Shown here: piece after piece, positions 27,501 to 36,144 of the stretch
How the letters are laid out: each line of letters begins with the position of its first letter
How positions within the stretch are numbered: the first letter of the stretch is position 1
Source of the DNA: Telluria mixta
Lineage (GTDB): Bacteria; Pseudomonadota; Gammaproteobacteria; Burkholderiales; Burkholderiaceae_D
Reading direction: 5' to 3'
Length of the DNA stretch: 64,000 nt
NCBI RefSeq assembly: GCF_029223865.1
Contig: NZ_CP119520.1
Coordinates: forward strand, 1,364,001-1,428,000
Program-made: the position numbers and the translations under genes
The notes under the pieces: model-generated
The model's database searches: none
What the model saw: the letters and a program-made list of their open reading frames with translations, nothing else
What the model was told of the DNA's origin: nothing

Positions 27501-28350
27501 CGCCGGGCGTGACGACGCAGACCGTGCGCGTGGCGTTGATCAACGATACCAGCGCCGAGATGACGGAGAGCTTCGCACTGAACCTGTCCTCGCCCGTCAA
27601 CGCCGTGCTGGCCGATAACCAGGCCGTGGCGACGATCGTCGACAACGACGCGTTCGCAGATACCGTCAGCAAGGCCAGCGTGTCCGTTCGCGACGTCGTC
27701 GTCGACGAAAAGGCCGGCCTCGCGACCTTCGACATCGTGCTGGACAAGGCCGTGTCGAACAATGTCACGGTGGCCTATGCCACGGCCAACGGCAGCGCGA
27801 CGGCGGGCACCGACTACACGGCGGCCAGCGGTACCGTCACCTTCGTCGCAGGCCAGGTGGTGCAGCACGTGTCCGTCAACATCGCGGACGACGCCCTGCT
27901 CGAATCGGACGAAGTCTTCCACCTGAACCTGAGTGCCCTGTCCGGCAGCGGCGCCGGCATGGTGCGGATCGGCGACGGCACCGGTACCGCCCTGATCGGC
28001 CACAACGACCAGGTGGCCAGCGCCAAGCCATCCATCAGCGTGGCGGACATCAAGGTCAGCGAAGGCGACGATTATGCGGACTTCGTCGTCGTGCTGGACG
28101 CGCCGGGCAGCGCGCAGGTCAGCGTCAACTACCGGGCCGACGGTCTCACCACGGGCTATTCGGACTATGCCTTCAGCAGCGGCACGCTGTCGTTCGCGCC
28201 GGGCGTGACCACGCAGACCGTGCGCATCACCCTGGTCAACGACAGCAGCACCGAAACGCTGGAGAGCTTCGCGCTGAACCTGTCGTCGCCGGTCAATGCC
28301 GTGCTGGCGGATAACCAGGCCGTGGCGACGATCCTCGACGACGATCCGGC
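24542..28350 (+). repeat. 696-bp tandem coding repeat
   Basis: Five near-identical 696-bp units plus a half unit. The segment encoding ALIG(H/R)(N/S)DQ recurs near 25208, 25905, 26600, 27297 and 27993, always 695-697 bp apart. Stretches of tens of bases, such as the one around CGTGCTGGCCGATAACCAGG, are conserved between units, while the first unit is the most diverged. Such repeats favour copy-number change by recombination and are easily collapsed in assembly. Confidence 0.88.
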
Positions 28351-29446
28351 GCAAGGCAGGGTCCTGCACTATGGCATGGGCAACGACACCTACCAGATCG
28401 GCAATACCGCCGACGTCATCCTCGAGGCGGTCGGCGGCGGCACCGATCTTGCGGTCAGCACGGTATCGTACGTCCTGCCCGACAACGTCGAAAACCTGCG
28501 TCTCGATTCGTCCGCCGCGATCAACGGCACGGGCAATGCCCTGAACAACATCATCTACGCGGGTGCCGGGGCGAACGTCATCAATGGCGGCGCCGGCACG
28601 GATACCCTCTCGTATGCCTATGCCACGACGACCGGCACCACGGGCGTGACGCTCGACCTGTCGCTGACGAACGCCTCCGGCGAGTCCGTCGCCAGCGGCA
28701 TCTCCGGCGCCGACCGGGTCTCGAATATCGAAAACGTCTCGGGCTCCCGCTACAACGACAAACTGACGGGCAACAGCGGCGCCAACGTGCTCGACGGGGG
28801 TGCCGGTGCCGACACCTTGTCCGGTGGCCTCGGCAACGACACCTATTATGTCGACAATGCCGGCGACGTCATCGTGGAATCCAGCGACGCCACGCGTGGC
28901 GGCGTGGATGTCGTGATCGCCACGGTGAGCCGCACCCTGGGCAGCTACCAGGAAAAACTCTACCTGAACGGTTCCGCGACAATCAATGGCACGGGTAACG
29001 AGCTGGCCAACACGCTCACGGGCAACGCCGGCAACAACGTCCTGGATGGCGGTGCCGGTGCCGACAGTTTGTCCGGCGGTGCCGGGGACGACATCCTGAT
29101 TGGCGGCGCGGGCAAGGATACGTTGAAGGGAGACGCCGGCAAGGACGTCTTCGATTTCAACGCGCTGTCCGAAATGGGCACGACGAGCGCCACGTGGGAT
29201 GTGATCGGCGACTTCACGGCCGGGCAGGACAAGATCGACCTGTCCACGCTCGACGCGAATACCGCGACCACGGCCAACGACGCGTTCACGGAAATCATTG
29301 CCGCCACGGCCGCCTTCACCAAGGCGGGGCAGCTGAAATTCGCCAACGGCGTACTGTACGGGAATGTCGATGCCGACGCCGACGCCGAATTCGCGATCCA
29401 GTTGACGGGCGTGACCACGCTCGGCGCGGCCGACATCGTGCTTTAA
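24542..29446 (+). CDS. Giant Calx-beta repeat protein with RTX C-terminus
   Basis: A 1634-residue acidic protein. Residues 1 to about 1270 hold eleven Calx-beta domains of about 116 residues that alternate in two types: type A (ISVSDITVGEGDGYAEF to ATIVDNDT) and type B (SVRDVVVDEKAGLATFDIVL to TALIGHNDQ). Five A-B pairs are followed by a last A. The C-terminal 360 residues contain RTX nonapeptides (NVLDGGAGADTLSGGLGNDT, ILIGGAGKDTLKGDAGKDVF) and the DVIGDFTAGQDKIDLS segment found in type I secreted proteins. There is no N-terminal signal, so export by a type I system through the C-terminus is inferred; no such transporter is in the window. A likely role is a calcium-stabilised adhesin or matrix protein. 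Confidence 0.9.
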   Translation: MAMFITSRDITVSEADGYADFVVKLNAPSTLQVSVNYRIDGITAGYSDYTYSSGTLSFAPGVTTQTLRVALANDVNVETPESLALNLSSPVNAVLGDNQAIATIIDNDTAASTTSKANISVLDVVVDEKAGSATFDIVLDKAASSSFTVGYSTADGNATAGADYTTASGTVTFAAGQTVKHVTVNIADDAAIEPNEVFHLNLGAIAGNAAGVVQLGDGMGSALIGRSDQAALAKPSISASDIMVGEADNYVEFVVKLDAPGTTPVSVNYRVDDLTTGYSDYGYVSGTLSFAPGVTTQTVRVALSSDIGAETLESFALNLSSPVNAVLADNQAVATIVDNDTLADTGSKASVSVRDVVIDEKAGLATFDIVLDKAVTSNFTVAYSTANGSATAGTDYTAASGTVSFVAGQTVQHVAIAIADDTAAEQDELFHLNLGAVTGSGATMVQIGDGTGTALIGHNDQVASATPSISVTDITVGEGDGYAEFTVELNAPGTTQVTVNYRVDGLTAGYSDYDFSSGTLSFAPGVTTQTVRIALPEDTGAETLKSFALNLSSPVNAVLADNQAVATIVDNDTFADTGSKASVSVRDVVVDEKAGLATFDIVLDKAVSNNFTVAYATANGSAAAGTDYTAASGTVSFVAGQVVQHVTVNIADDATPESDEVFQLNLGAITGNAASMVQVGDGTGTALIGHNDQTAIAKPSITTSNITVSEADGYAEFVVALNAPGTTQVSVNYRIDGLTTGYSDYSFVNGTLSFAPGVTTQTVRVALVNDTSAETPKSFALNLSSPVNAVLADNQAVATIIDNDTFADTGSKASVSVHDVVIDEKAGLATFDIVLDKAVSNNFTVAYSTANGSAAAGTDYTAASGTVSFVAGQTVQHVTVNIADDATLESDEVFQLNLGAVTGSGATMAQIGDGTGTALIGHNDQAAVATPSISVSDITVGEGDDYAEFTVELNAPGTTQVSVNYRLDGLTTGYSDYEFASGTLSFAPGVTTQTVRVALINDTSAEMTESFALNLSSPVNAVLADNQAVATIVDNDAFADTVSKASVSVRDVVVDEKAGLATFDIVLDKAVSNNVTVAYATANGSATAGTDYTAASGTVTFVAGQVVQHVSVNIADDALLESDEVFHLNLSALSGSGAGMVRIGDGTGTALIGHNDQVASAKPSISVADIKVSEGDDYADFVVVLDAPGSAQVSVNYRADGLTTGYSDYAFSSGTLSFAPGVTTQTVRITLVNDSSTETLESFALNLSSPVNAVLADNQAVATILDDDPAQGRVLHYGMGNDTYQIGNTADVILEAVGGGTDLAVSTVSYVLPDNVENLRLDSSAAINGTGNALNNIIYAGAGANVINGGAGTDTLSYAYATTTGTTGVTLDLSLTNASGESVASGISGADRVSNIENVSGSRYNDKLTGNSGANVLDGGAGADTLSGGLGNDTYYVDNAGDVIVESSDATRGGVDVVIATVSRTLGSYQEKLYLNGSATINGTGNELANTLTGNAGNNVLDGGAGADSLSGGAGDDILIGGAGKDTLKGDAGKDVFDFNALSEMGTTSATWDVIGDFTAGQDKIDLSTLDANTATTANDAFTEIIAATAAFTKAGQLKFANGVLYGNVDADADAEFAIQLTGVTTLGAADIVL

Positions 29447-29459
29447 CCGGCGCCGGCCG

Positions 29460-31373
29460 TCAGCGTGTGGCCGGCGTGTCGTAGCGCCGCTGCACGTCGT
29501 CGTAGAACTGCTTCATGGTCCAGAACGCGAGCTTCTTCTTGCCGGCGTCCGTGACCAGGCCCTTGCGGTTCCAGAAGTCCTGGTAGTACGGGTGCTGGCG
29601 GCGCGGCGAGCGAAAGTCGACGAGCACCCACGGCGTCATCCCGCGCAGGCCCGGGATCGCGGACAGCATCTTGAACTGGTTGCGATACAAGGTGTCCTGG
29701 TATTCCTCGCTCCAGCGCGTGTCGGCGTCGGCGTGGTAACCGCCCAGCGCCTCGGCGCCGAATTCCGTCACCACGACCGGCTTGTTGTAGCGGACGTCGA
29801 AGCGGTAATTCAGCATCTCCGCGTTGCTGGCCCAGTACCAGCCGGCGTATTCGTTGAAGCTGGCGAGGTCGAGGTAGTCCGCGAGAGGGTCCTCCACCGT
29901 GATGTCGCTGCCCTTGCGGTGGATTTCCAGCGCGGCCGCCACGAGGCGCGTATCGTCCAGCGACCGCGCGGTCCTGGCGAGATTGCTCATAAAGGTGTTG
30001 CGCGGGCCGCCGATCGGCGTCTCGTTCCCCACCGACCAGACGACGACGCTGGCGCGGTTCTTGTCGCGCGTGACGAGGTCCGTCAGCTGCGCGTTCGCGT
30101 TGGCGTAGGTGTCGGGATTCGTCCACGAGATCGTCCAGTACACGGGCACTTCCGCCCACACCATCAGGCCCATCTCGTCGGCCAGGCGGATCATCTCTTC
30201 GCTGTGCGGGTAGTGCGCGAGCCGCACGTAGTTGCAGTTCATCTCCTTGGCCCACTGCAGCAGCATGCGCATGTCGCCCGCACCGCGCGGACGGCCCGGG
30301 ATCAGCGGGTTCTCTTCATGCATCGAGATCCCGCGCAGGAACACGGACTTGCCATTCAAGAGGATGTCCCGGCCGCGCGTCTCGATCGTGCGGAAGCCGA
30401 TGCGGTCGACCACCTTGTCGCCGCCGCCACTGAGTTCCACCGTGTACAGCTTGGGCTGTTCGGGCGACCAGTACGTCAGTTTGTTGACGGGGAAGTTCAG
30501 CGCCGCGCGGCCGTTCGCATCCGTGCGCACGGTGGTCTTGATGCCCGCTTCGGGGATGCTGACGGTCACCTGCTGCGCCTTCGCTTCGCCCGCCATTTGA
30601 ATGAAACCTTCGATGCGGCGGGCGTCGCCCTTCGCCAGCTGCACCTTGTAGTCGGCGATCCAGGTGGCGGGGAGCTCGGCCAGCAGCACGTCGCGCGTGA
30701 TGCCGCCGTAGTTCCACCAGTCCGTGTTCACGGTCGGGATCTCGTCCTGGTGGCGCGTGTTGTCGGCCTTGACAACGACGACGTTGCGGCCTTTCGCCAG
30801 CTTGTCCGTCACGTCGAACTGGAACGGCGTGAAGCCGCCCTTGTGCATGCCGAGTTTTTTACCGTTCAGGTAGACGTGCGCCTCGTAGTTGACGGCGCCG
30901 AAGTACAGCGCGTAATGCTTGCCCGGCTTCGGATCGGCCTGGAACGTCTGGCGCAGCCACACAGTGCCCTCGTACAGCTGCAGCTTTTCCGCCTGCGAGT
31001 TCCAGTCGCCCGGCACCTTCATCGTGGGTGCGTGGTCGAAGTCGTACTCGACCCACTCCGTCTTGTCCTTCGGCTTGCGGTCGTCGTAGAAGCCGCCCTT
31101 GCCGCTGTCCGACTGGTCGAACGGCATGTGGCGGTAGTCGTAGTAGCCGTTCTCGTACGGATCGATGATGTAGCTCCAGCGGCCGTCCAGGCTTACGTGG
31201 CTGCGGGCGTAGATGTTCTGGGTCGGCGCCATCAGGCTGCTGGCGTGGGACGCTTTCGATGGCTGGCCGGCCAGCTGGACATCCACAGGGTCGGCGGCAT
31301 GCGCGGTGCACGCCACCAGTGTCAATACAGCGAAATGCAGCACGGCCGTCAGCCGGGCAAACGGGTATGTCAT
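29460..31373 (-). CDS. Exported glycoside hydrolase family 2 (beta-glucuronidase/galactosidase-like)
   Basis: A 637-residue enzyme with a signal peptide (LTAVLHFAVLTLVACTAHAA). The GH2 order is visible: jelly-roll sugar-binding domain (about 40-230; GTVWLRQTFQA, VYLNGKKLGMHKGGFTPFQF), Ig-like domain (about 235-335), and TIM barrel from RTIETRGRDILLNGKSVFLR. The acid/base Glu is in WSVGNETP (about 451) and the nucleophile in VVVTEFGAEA (about 537). Length and the NYVRLAHYPHSEEM segment fit beta-glucuronidase-type members. It would remove a terminal sugar in the periplasm or outside; the substrate is not certain. It is convergent with the Calx-beta gene, 13 bp apart. Confidence 0.88.
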   Translation of the reverse strand: MTYPFARLTAVLHFAVLTLVACTAHAADPVDVQLAGQPSKASHASSLMAPTQNIYARSHVSLDGRWSYIIDPYENGYYDYRHMPFDQSDSGKGGFYDDRKPKDKTEWVEYDFDHAPTMKVPGDWNSQAEKLQLYEGTVWLRQTFQADPKPGKHYALYFGAVNYEAHVYLNGKKLGMHKGGFTPFQFDVTDKLAKGRNVVVVKADNTRHQDEIPTVNTDWWNYGGITRDVLLAELPATWIADYKVQLAKGDARRIEGFIQMAGEAKAQQVTVSIPEAGIKTTVRTDANGRAALNFPVNKLTYWSPEQPKLYTVELSGGGDKVVDRIGFRTIETRGRDILLNGKSVFLRGISMHEENPLIPGRPRGAGDMRMLLQWAKEMNCNYVRLAHYPHSEEMIRLADEMGLMVWAEVPVYWTISWTNPDTYANANAQLTDLVTRDKNRASVVVWSVGNETPIGGPRNTFMSNLARTARSLDDTRLVAAALEIHRKGSDITVEDPLADYLDLASFNEYAGWYWASNAEMLNYRFDVRYNKPVVVTEFGAEALGGYHADADTRWSEEYQDTLYRNQFKMLSAIPGLRGMTPWVLVDFRSPRRQHPYYQDFWNRKGLVTDAGKKKLAFWTMKQFYDDVQRRYDTPATR

Positions 31374-31460
31374 GGCGTCTCCTGATTGTTATTCAGGGAA
31401 TGGTAGCGCTGTCACAGTACCGGTGCAATCTTTACAATGGAGCGTACGCCGCCCGTACGT

Positions 31461-31549
31461 TATACTCGTGCGATAAGGGGTGTTCGCGCCATGTCGGCGC
31501 GGCAGGTGATAGCGCTGGTCGGGCCGCCACGCGGTCTTGTTACGACCCC
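31461..31549 (+). promoter_or_regulatory. Promoter and structured leader of the antiporter-symporter operon
   Basis: TATACT (31461-31466) is a plausible -10, which would start the RNA near 31473 with AUAAGGGG. The leader holds GGGG (31477-31480), a strong hairpin CGCGCC-ATGTC-GGCGCG (31484-31500) and CCCC (31546-31549), which touches the AUG and can pair with the GGGG. No Shine-Dalgarno sequence precedes the start, so folding could control initiation. It has a loose resemblance to the opening AAGGGG of yybP-ykoY elements but does not match their full consensus by eye. Confidence 0.4.
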
Positions 31550-32824
31550 ATGCTTACACCCACGACCCTGCAAATCATCGGTGCCGCGCTGTTCGGCGTG
31601 GCCGTCCTCCACACCTTCTCCGTCAAGTATTTCGAGCGCCTCGCGCACACGCACCCGCGCCATGCCGGCATCTGGCACCTGCTCGGCGAAGTGGAAGTCG
31701 TGTTCGGGTTCTGGGCGATGGTGCTCATGCTGTTCATGTTCGGCAGCGCCGGCCGCCATGAGTCCGTGGCCTATCTCGAGTCGCGCAATTTTACGGAGCC
31801 GATGTTCGTGTTCGCGATCATGGTCGTCGCGGGGAGCCGGCCGATCCTGGCCTTCGCCCACCTGCTCGTGCGCACCGGCGCGCGCCTGCTGCCGCTGCCG
31901 CGGACGATGGCCCTGTGCTTCGTCGTGCTGTCGCTCGTGCCGCTGCTGGGCGCCTTCATCACCGAACCGGCCGCGATGACCCTGGCCGCGCTGCTGCTGC
32001 GCGACAGCGTGTTCGCCCGCAATACGGGAGCACACGACACGGCCCCGCGCCTGAAGTACGCCATCCTCGGCGTCCTGTTCGTCAACGTCTCCATCGGCGG
32101 CACCCTGACGCCGTTCGCCGCGCCGCCCGTGCTGATGGTCGCGTCCACGTGGGGCTGGGACCTCGGCTTCATGCTTGCCACCTTCGGCTGGAAATCCGCG
32201 CTGGCCGTGGCGGCCAACACGATCCTGCTGCTCGTCGTGTTCCGGCGCCAGTTCGTCGCGCTGGGCGACACCCCGGATACCGCGGCCGATCCCGTGCCGC
32301 TGCCGGTCATCGCGATGCACCTGCTGTTCCTCGTGCTGATCGTCGTCTTCGCCCATCATCCGCAAGTCTTCATGGGCATCTTCCTGTTCTTCCTCGGCTT
32401 CACGGCCGCCTACCAGCGCTACCAGGACAACCTGATCCTGCGCGAGGCGCTGCTCGTCGCCTTCTTCCTGGCCGGCCTCGTCGTGCTGGGCGGCCTGCAG
32501 GCCTGGTGGCTTGCGCCGCTGTTGACGAGCATGAGCGCCGACGCCGTGTTCTTCGGGACCACCGCGCTCACGGCCATCACCGACAATGCCGCCCTCACCT
32601 ACCTCGGCGCCCAGGTGCCCGGCCTCAGCCTCGCGTACAAGACCGCCCTCGTCGGCGGCGCGGTCGCGGGCGGTGGCCTGACCCTGATCGCCAATGCGCC
32701 CAATCCGGCCGGCGCCGCGATTTTGCGAGACAGCTTTCCCGACCGTGCGATCAGTCCCCTCGGGCTGCTCGCCGCCGCAACACCGCCCACGCTGATCGCG
32801 GTGGCGGCCCTGCACTTCCTCTGA
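31550..32824 (+). CDS. Putative Na+/H+ antiporter
   Basis: A 424-residue inner-membrane protein starting at MLTPTTLQIIGAALFGV, with about 11 hydrophobic helices. It belongs to the putative Na+/H+ antiporter family (PF07399-like): conserved segments are FITEPAAMTLAALLLRDSVF, LFVNVSIGGTLTPFAAPPVL, TALTAITDNAALTYLGAQVP and TLIANAPNPAGAAIL. Polar Glu/Asp/Asn residues inside these helices are the probable ion path. Twenty-two bases separate it from an alanine/glycine:cation symporter gene, so one transcript would couple Na+ entry with amino acids to Na+ export. Longer in-frame starts extend into the leader and promoter and are rejected. Confidence 0.85.
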   Translation: MLTPTTLQIIGAALFGVAVLHTFSVKYFERLAHTHPRHAGIWHLLGEVEVVFGFWAMVLMLFMFGSAGRHESVAYLESRNFTEPMFVFAIMVVAGSRPILAFAHLLVRTGARLLPLPRTMALCFVVLSLVPLLGAFITEPAAMTLAALLLRDSVFARNTGAHDTAPRLKYAILGVLFVNVSIGGTLTPFAAPPVLMVASTWGWDLGFMLATFGWKSALAVAANTILLLVVFRRQFVALGDTPDTAADPVPLPVIAMHLLFLVLIVVFAHHPQVFMGIFLFFLGFTAAYQRYQDNLILREALLVAFFLAGLVVLGGLQAWWLAPLLTSMSADAVFFGTTALTAITDNAALTYLGAQVPGLSLAYKTALVGGAVAGGGLTLIANAPNPAGAAILRDSFPDRAISPLGLLAAATPPTLIAVAALHFL

Positions 32825-32846
32825 TCCCCTACTGGAGACGCAAGCA

Positions 32847-34322
32847 ATGAACGACCTGGTGAACGCCATCAACGGCATCGTGTGGAGCCCGGCCCTGATC
32901 GCCCTGTGCCTGGGCGCCGGCCTGTATTTTTCGGTGCGCTCGCGCTTCCTGCAGCTGCGCCATCTACGCGAGATGGTGCGCCTCATGATGGAAGGGAAAA
33001 GCTCGGCCGAAGGCGTGTCGTCGTTCCAGGCGCTGGCCATGACGCTGGCCGGCCGCGTCGGCACCGGCAACATCGCGGGCGTCGCCACGGCCATCACGTT
33101 CGGCGGTCCGGGTGCCGTATTCTGGATGTGGGCCGTGGCCTTCCTGGGCGCCAGCTCGGCGTTCGTCGAGTCCACGCTCGGCCAGGTCTACAAGGAGCAG
33201 ATCCACCGCGAGTTCCGCGGCGGCCCCGCGTTCTACATCGAGAAGGGCCTGGGCATGAAGTGGTATGCCTGGATCTTCGCCGTCGTCACCATCTTCGCCA
33301 CCGGCGTGCTGCTGCCGGGCGTGCAGGCGAATTCGATCGCGGAAGGCCTGCGCAACGCCACCGGCATCGACGCCAACGTCACCGCCGCGCTGCTCGCCAT
33401 CGCGCTCGGCTTCATCATCTTCGGCGGCGTCAAGCGCATCGCCCACTTCGCCGAAATCGTCGTGCCGTTCATGGCCCTCGCGTACATCATCGTCGCCTGC
33501 GTCATCATCTTCCTGAACTGGCAGGCGCTGCCGGGCGTGCTCACGTTGATCTTCAGCTCGGCCTTCGGCCTGGACGCCGGCTTCGGCGCCATCGTCGGCA
33601 TGGCGATCCAATGGGGCGTCAAGCGCGGCGTGTATTCGAACGAAGCGGGCCAGGGCACCGGACCGCACGCGTCGTCCGCCGCGGAAGTCAGCCATCCGGC
33701 CAAGCAGGGCCTCGTGCAAGGCTTCTCGGTCTACATCGACACGCTGTTCGTGTGCTCGGCGACGGCCTTCATGCTGCTGATCACCGGCCAGTACAACGTC
33801 GAAGGGCCGGACGGCACCGCGATCCACACGGGCGTCCACGGCGTCGCCTCGGGCCCGGGCTACGTGCAGACCGCGCTGGAAAACGTCATGCCGGGCTTCG
33901 GCTCGCTGTTCGTCGCGCTCGCCCTGCTGTTCTTCGCCTTCACGACGATCGTTGCCTATTACTACATCGCCGAAACCAACATCGCCTATATCAACCGCAC
34001 GGTGCACCGTCCGTGGATGACGCTCGTGCTCAAGGTCTGCATGATCGGCGCGACCGTGTACGGCTCGGTGAAGACGGCCGACGTGGCCTGGGCGCTGGGC
34101 GACCTGGGCGTCGGCCTGATGGCCTGGCTGAACATCGCCGCGATCCTGCTGCTGCGTAACGTCGCCTTCAAATGCCTGCGCGACTACGAAGCGCAGCGCG
34201 CGGCCGGCAAGGAGCCCGAGTTCGATCCCGCCGCGCTGGGCATCGAGCGTGCCGATTACTGGGTCAAACGGGCCGCCGGCCGGCGCCAGCAAGACGCCGA
34301 CGCGGTCACGGCCGAGGTGTGA
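32847..34322 (+). CDS. Alanine/glycine:cation symporter family protein
   Basis: A 491-residue AGCS-family transporter that imports alanine or glycine with Na+. The family motif reads GVSSFQALAMTLAGRVGTGN, followed by IAGVATAITFGGPGAVFWMW and SSAFVESTLGQVYK. A second conserved block is RGVYSNEAGQGTGPHASSAA. About 11 membrane helices are evident. GGAGACGCAAGCA precedes the ATG. It is the second gene of an operon with the Na+/H+ antiporter. The C-terminal 40 residues are hydrophilic and cytosolic. Confidence 0.93.
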   Translation: MNDLVNAINGIVWSPALIALCLGAGLYFSVRSRFLQLRHLREMVRLMMEGKSSAEGVSSFQALAMTLAGRVGTGNIAGVATAITFGGPGAVFWMWAVAFLGASSAFVESTLGQVYKEQIHREFRGGPAFYIEKGLGMKWYAWIFAVVTIFATGVLLPGVQANSIAEGLRNATGIDANVTAALLAIALGFIIFGGVKRIAHFAEIVVPFMALAYIIVACVIIFLNWQALPGVLTLIFSSAFGLDAGFGAIVGMAIQWGVKRGVYSNEAGQGTGPHASSAAEVSHPAKQGLVQGFSVYIDTLFVCSATAFMLLITGQYNVEGPDGTAIHTGVHGVASGPGYVQTALENVMPGFGSLFVALALLFFAFTTIVAYYYIAETNIAYINRTVHRPWMTLVLKVCMIGATVYGSVKTADVAWALGDLGVGLMAWLNIAAILLLRNVAFKCLRDYEAQRAAGKEPEFDPAALGIERADYWVKRAAGRRQQDADAVTAEV

Positions 34323-34420
34323 ACAGATCGTCATCGATTTGACGGACGAGTGTGGCTATTTGTCCCATTGCGTCGAAACCATTTGTAATTACGGGGAGGA
34401 ACCTGCAAGAATAAATTACC

Positions 34421-36022
34421 ATGTCGAAACTAAATTTCTCCGAGAGCAAATCCGAAGCGCCGGCACTCGACGCGCTGGCGCAAGGATTACGTCGTCTCGC
34501 CGCAACCGCCAGTGTGGAGACGCTGCGGCAGGAAACGGTGGCCATTGCGGTGTCGCTGTGCGGCGCCGAGCGTGGATACTGGGTGGCCGCGGGCGAGACC
34601 GCCTGTATCGGAGACACGACGAGTTTCGCCGTCGGCGACGGCATGGTCGTGCTGGAACATGCGCAGACGAGCGACGCCGCCCTGCTCGACATCCTTGCCA
34701 CGTCGGCGTCAATCGCGCTGATGAATACGGCCCTGCGGGAACAGTCGGCGGGGCTGGCATTCGAACAAACGCTGCTGCACACCCTCGTCGACAACATCCC
34801 ATTCCGGATCTACGCCAAGGACCGCGACAGCCGCTTCCTGTTCGGGAATAACCGCATGGCCCGGCTGGCCGGCGTCGAGACGCCCCCGCAACTGATCGGC
34901 AAGACCGACTACGATTTCTTCCCGGCCGAGCTGGCGGCCAAATACTTCGCCGACGAAAAGCAGGTCATGGACTCGGGCCGGTCGCTGTTCGATTACGAGG
35001 AACTGGTCGAGGACCAGGACACAGGCGAATTGGGCTGGACCGTCACGACCAAGGTGCTGCTGCGCGGCGAAGACGGCGCGGTGAACGGCATCGTCGGCAT
35101 CGGCTACGACGTCACGCAGCGCAAGCTCATGGAAGAGCACCTGCGCGAGCGCACCCAGGCGCTGGAAGTGGCCAATGCCCGGCTGGAGGCCGAAAAGGAA
35201 CACCAGCAAATCCTGATCCGCAAGCTGAGCGACATGCAGGGCCAGTTGCTGCAGTCCGAAAAGATGGCGTCGATCGGCCTGCTGGCCGCCGGTGTCGCCC
35301 ACGAGATCAACAATCCGCTCGCGTTCATCAGTTCGAACTTCGGCGCGCTCGAACGCGACGCAAAAGATATCCTGAAGCTCATCAGCGCATTCGAAGGCGT
35401 CGAAGGCTTATTGCCGGGCGATGCCCGCGCACCGGTCGCCTTCATGAAGCAGGACATCGGCCTGGACGATATCCGCCAGGACCTCGACGCCCTGTTCGTC
35501 GAATCCCGGGAAGGTCTGCAGCGTGTCAAACACATCGTGCAGAACCTGAAGGATTTTTCCCGGCCCGGCGGCACGGAAAAGGAAATGGCCGACCTCGAAC
35601 AGGGATTGAACAGCACCCTGAACGTGGCCTGGAACGAAATCAAGTACAAGGCGGACGTCGTCAAGGAATATGCCGGCGTCCCCGGGCTGTATTGCCTGCC
35701 TTCGCAGATCAACCAGGTGTTCCTGAACCTGCTCATCAATGCGGCGCATGCGATCGAGGGCAAGGGCACCATCGTGGTCCGCACCGGCTACGACGACAAG
35801 GTCGTCTGGGTCGAGATCGAGGACAACGGCAGCGGGATCGCGCCCGCGCATCTCGATCATATTTTCGAACCCTTCTTTACCACCAAGCCCGTTGGCAAAG
35901 GGACCGGGCTTGGTCTGTCGATCGTGTACGGGATCGTGCAGGGGCATCAGGGCACGATCGACGTAAAAAGCGAACTCGGCAAGGGGACCGTGTTCAGGGT
36001 GGCATTGCCACGGACGGCATGA
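34421..36022 (+). CDS. PAS-domain sensor histidine kinase
   Basis: A 533-residue cytosolic kinase. Residues about 20-120 look like a weak GAF-like domain (ETVAIAVSLCGAERGYWVAA). Residues about 125-235 form a PAS domain (LLHTLVDNIPFRIYAKDRDS, GKTDYDFFPAELAAKYFADE) ending in VGIGYDVTQRKLMEEH. A coiled coil follows, then the HisKA H-box MASIGLLAAGVAHEINNPLA (phospho-acceptor His near 292), and an HATPase with INAAHAIEGKG, EIEDNGSGI and KPVGKGTGLGLSIVYGIV. No membrane helix and no neighbouring response regulator are present, so it is an orphan kinase. Confidence 0.9.
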   Translation: MSKLNFSESKSEAPALDALAQGLRRLAATASVETLRQETVAIAVSLCGAERGYWVAAGETACIGDTTSFAVGDGMVVLEHAQTSDAALLDILATSASIALMNTALREQSAGLAFEQTLLHTLVDNIPFRIYAKDRDSRFLFGNNRMARLAGVETPPQLIGKTDYDFFPAELAAKYFADEKQVMDSGRSLFDYEELVEDQDTGELGWTVTTKVLLRGEDGAVNGIVGIGYDVTQRKLMEEHLRERTQALEVANARLEAEKEHQQILIRKLSDMQGQLLQSEKMASIGLLAAGVAHEINNPLAFISSNFGALERDAKDILKLISAFEGVEGLLPGDARAPVAFMKQDIGLDDIRQDLDALFVESREGLQRVKHIVQNLKDFSRPGGTEKEMADLEQGLNSTLNVAWNEIKYKADVVKEYAGVPGLYCLPSQINQVFLNLLINAAHAIEGKGTIVVRTGYDDKVVWVEIEDNGSGIAPAHLDHIFEPFFTTKPVGKGTGLGLSIVYGIVQGHQGTIDVKSELGKGTVFRVALPRTA

Positions 36023-36099
36023 CGGCCGCCCTCCTTTCTTGAAGGATTGATACGCCGCAGAAATTTTTCGCTTAAAAAAGTGAACTTAGGAAGTTTCCC

Positions 36100-36133
36100 T
36101 GGCTCAAAGCTACTCATTCACTCGCTTGAGCCA
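36100..36133 (+). promoter_or_regulatory. Inverted repeat before the beta-helix gene
   Basis: TGGCTCAA (36100-36107) and TTGAGCCA (36126-36133) form a perfect 8-bp stem around an 18-base loop, ending 11 bases before the ATG at 36145. No Shine-Dalgarno sequence is visible in between. It could be an operator, or a stem that gates translation of the exported beta-helix protein. Confidence 0.4.
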
Positions 36134-36144
36134 AGCCACTCCTG

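Noticed and set aside
24710..28369. A 1219-codon open frame on the minus strand opposite the Calx-beta gene
   Set aside because: It is the mirror of a repetitive, GC-biased coding sequence: it repeats with the same 696-bp period, has a composition typical of antisense frames (Arg/Val/Asp/His-rich) and no family motif.
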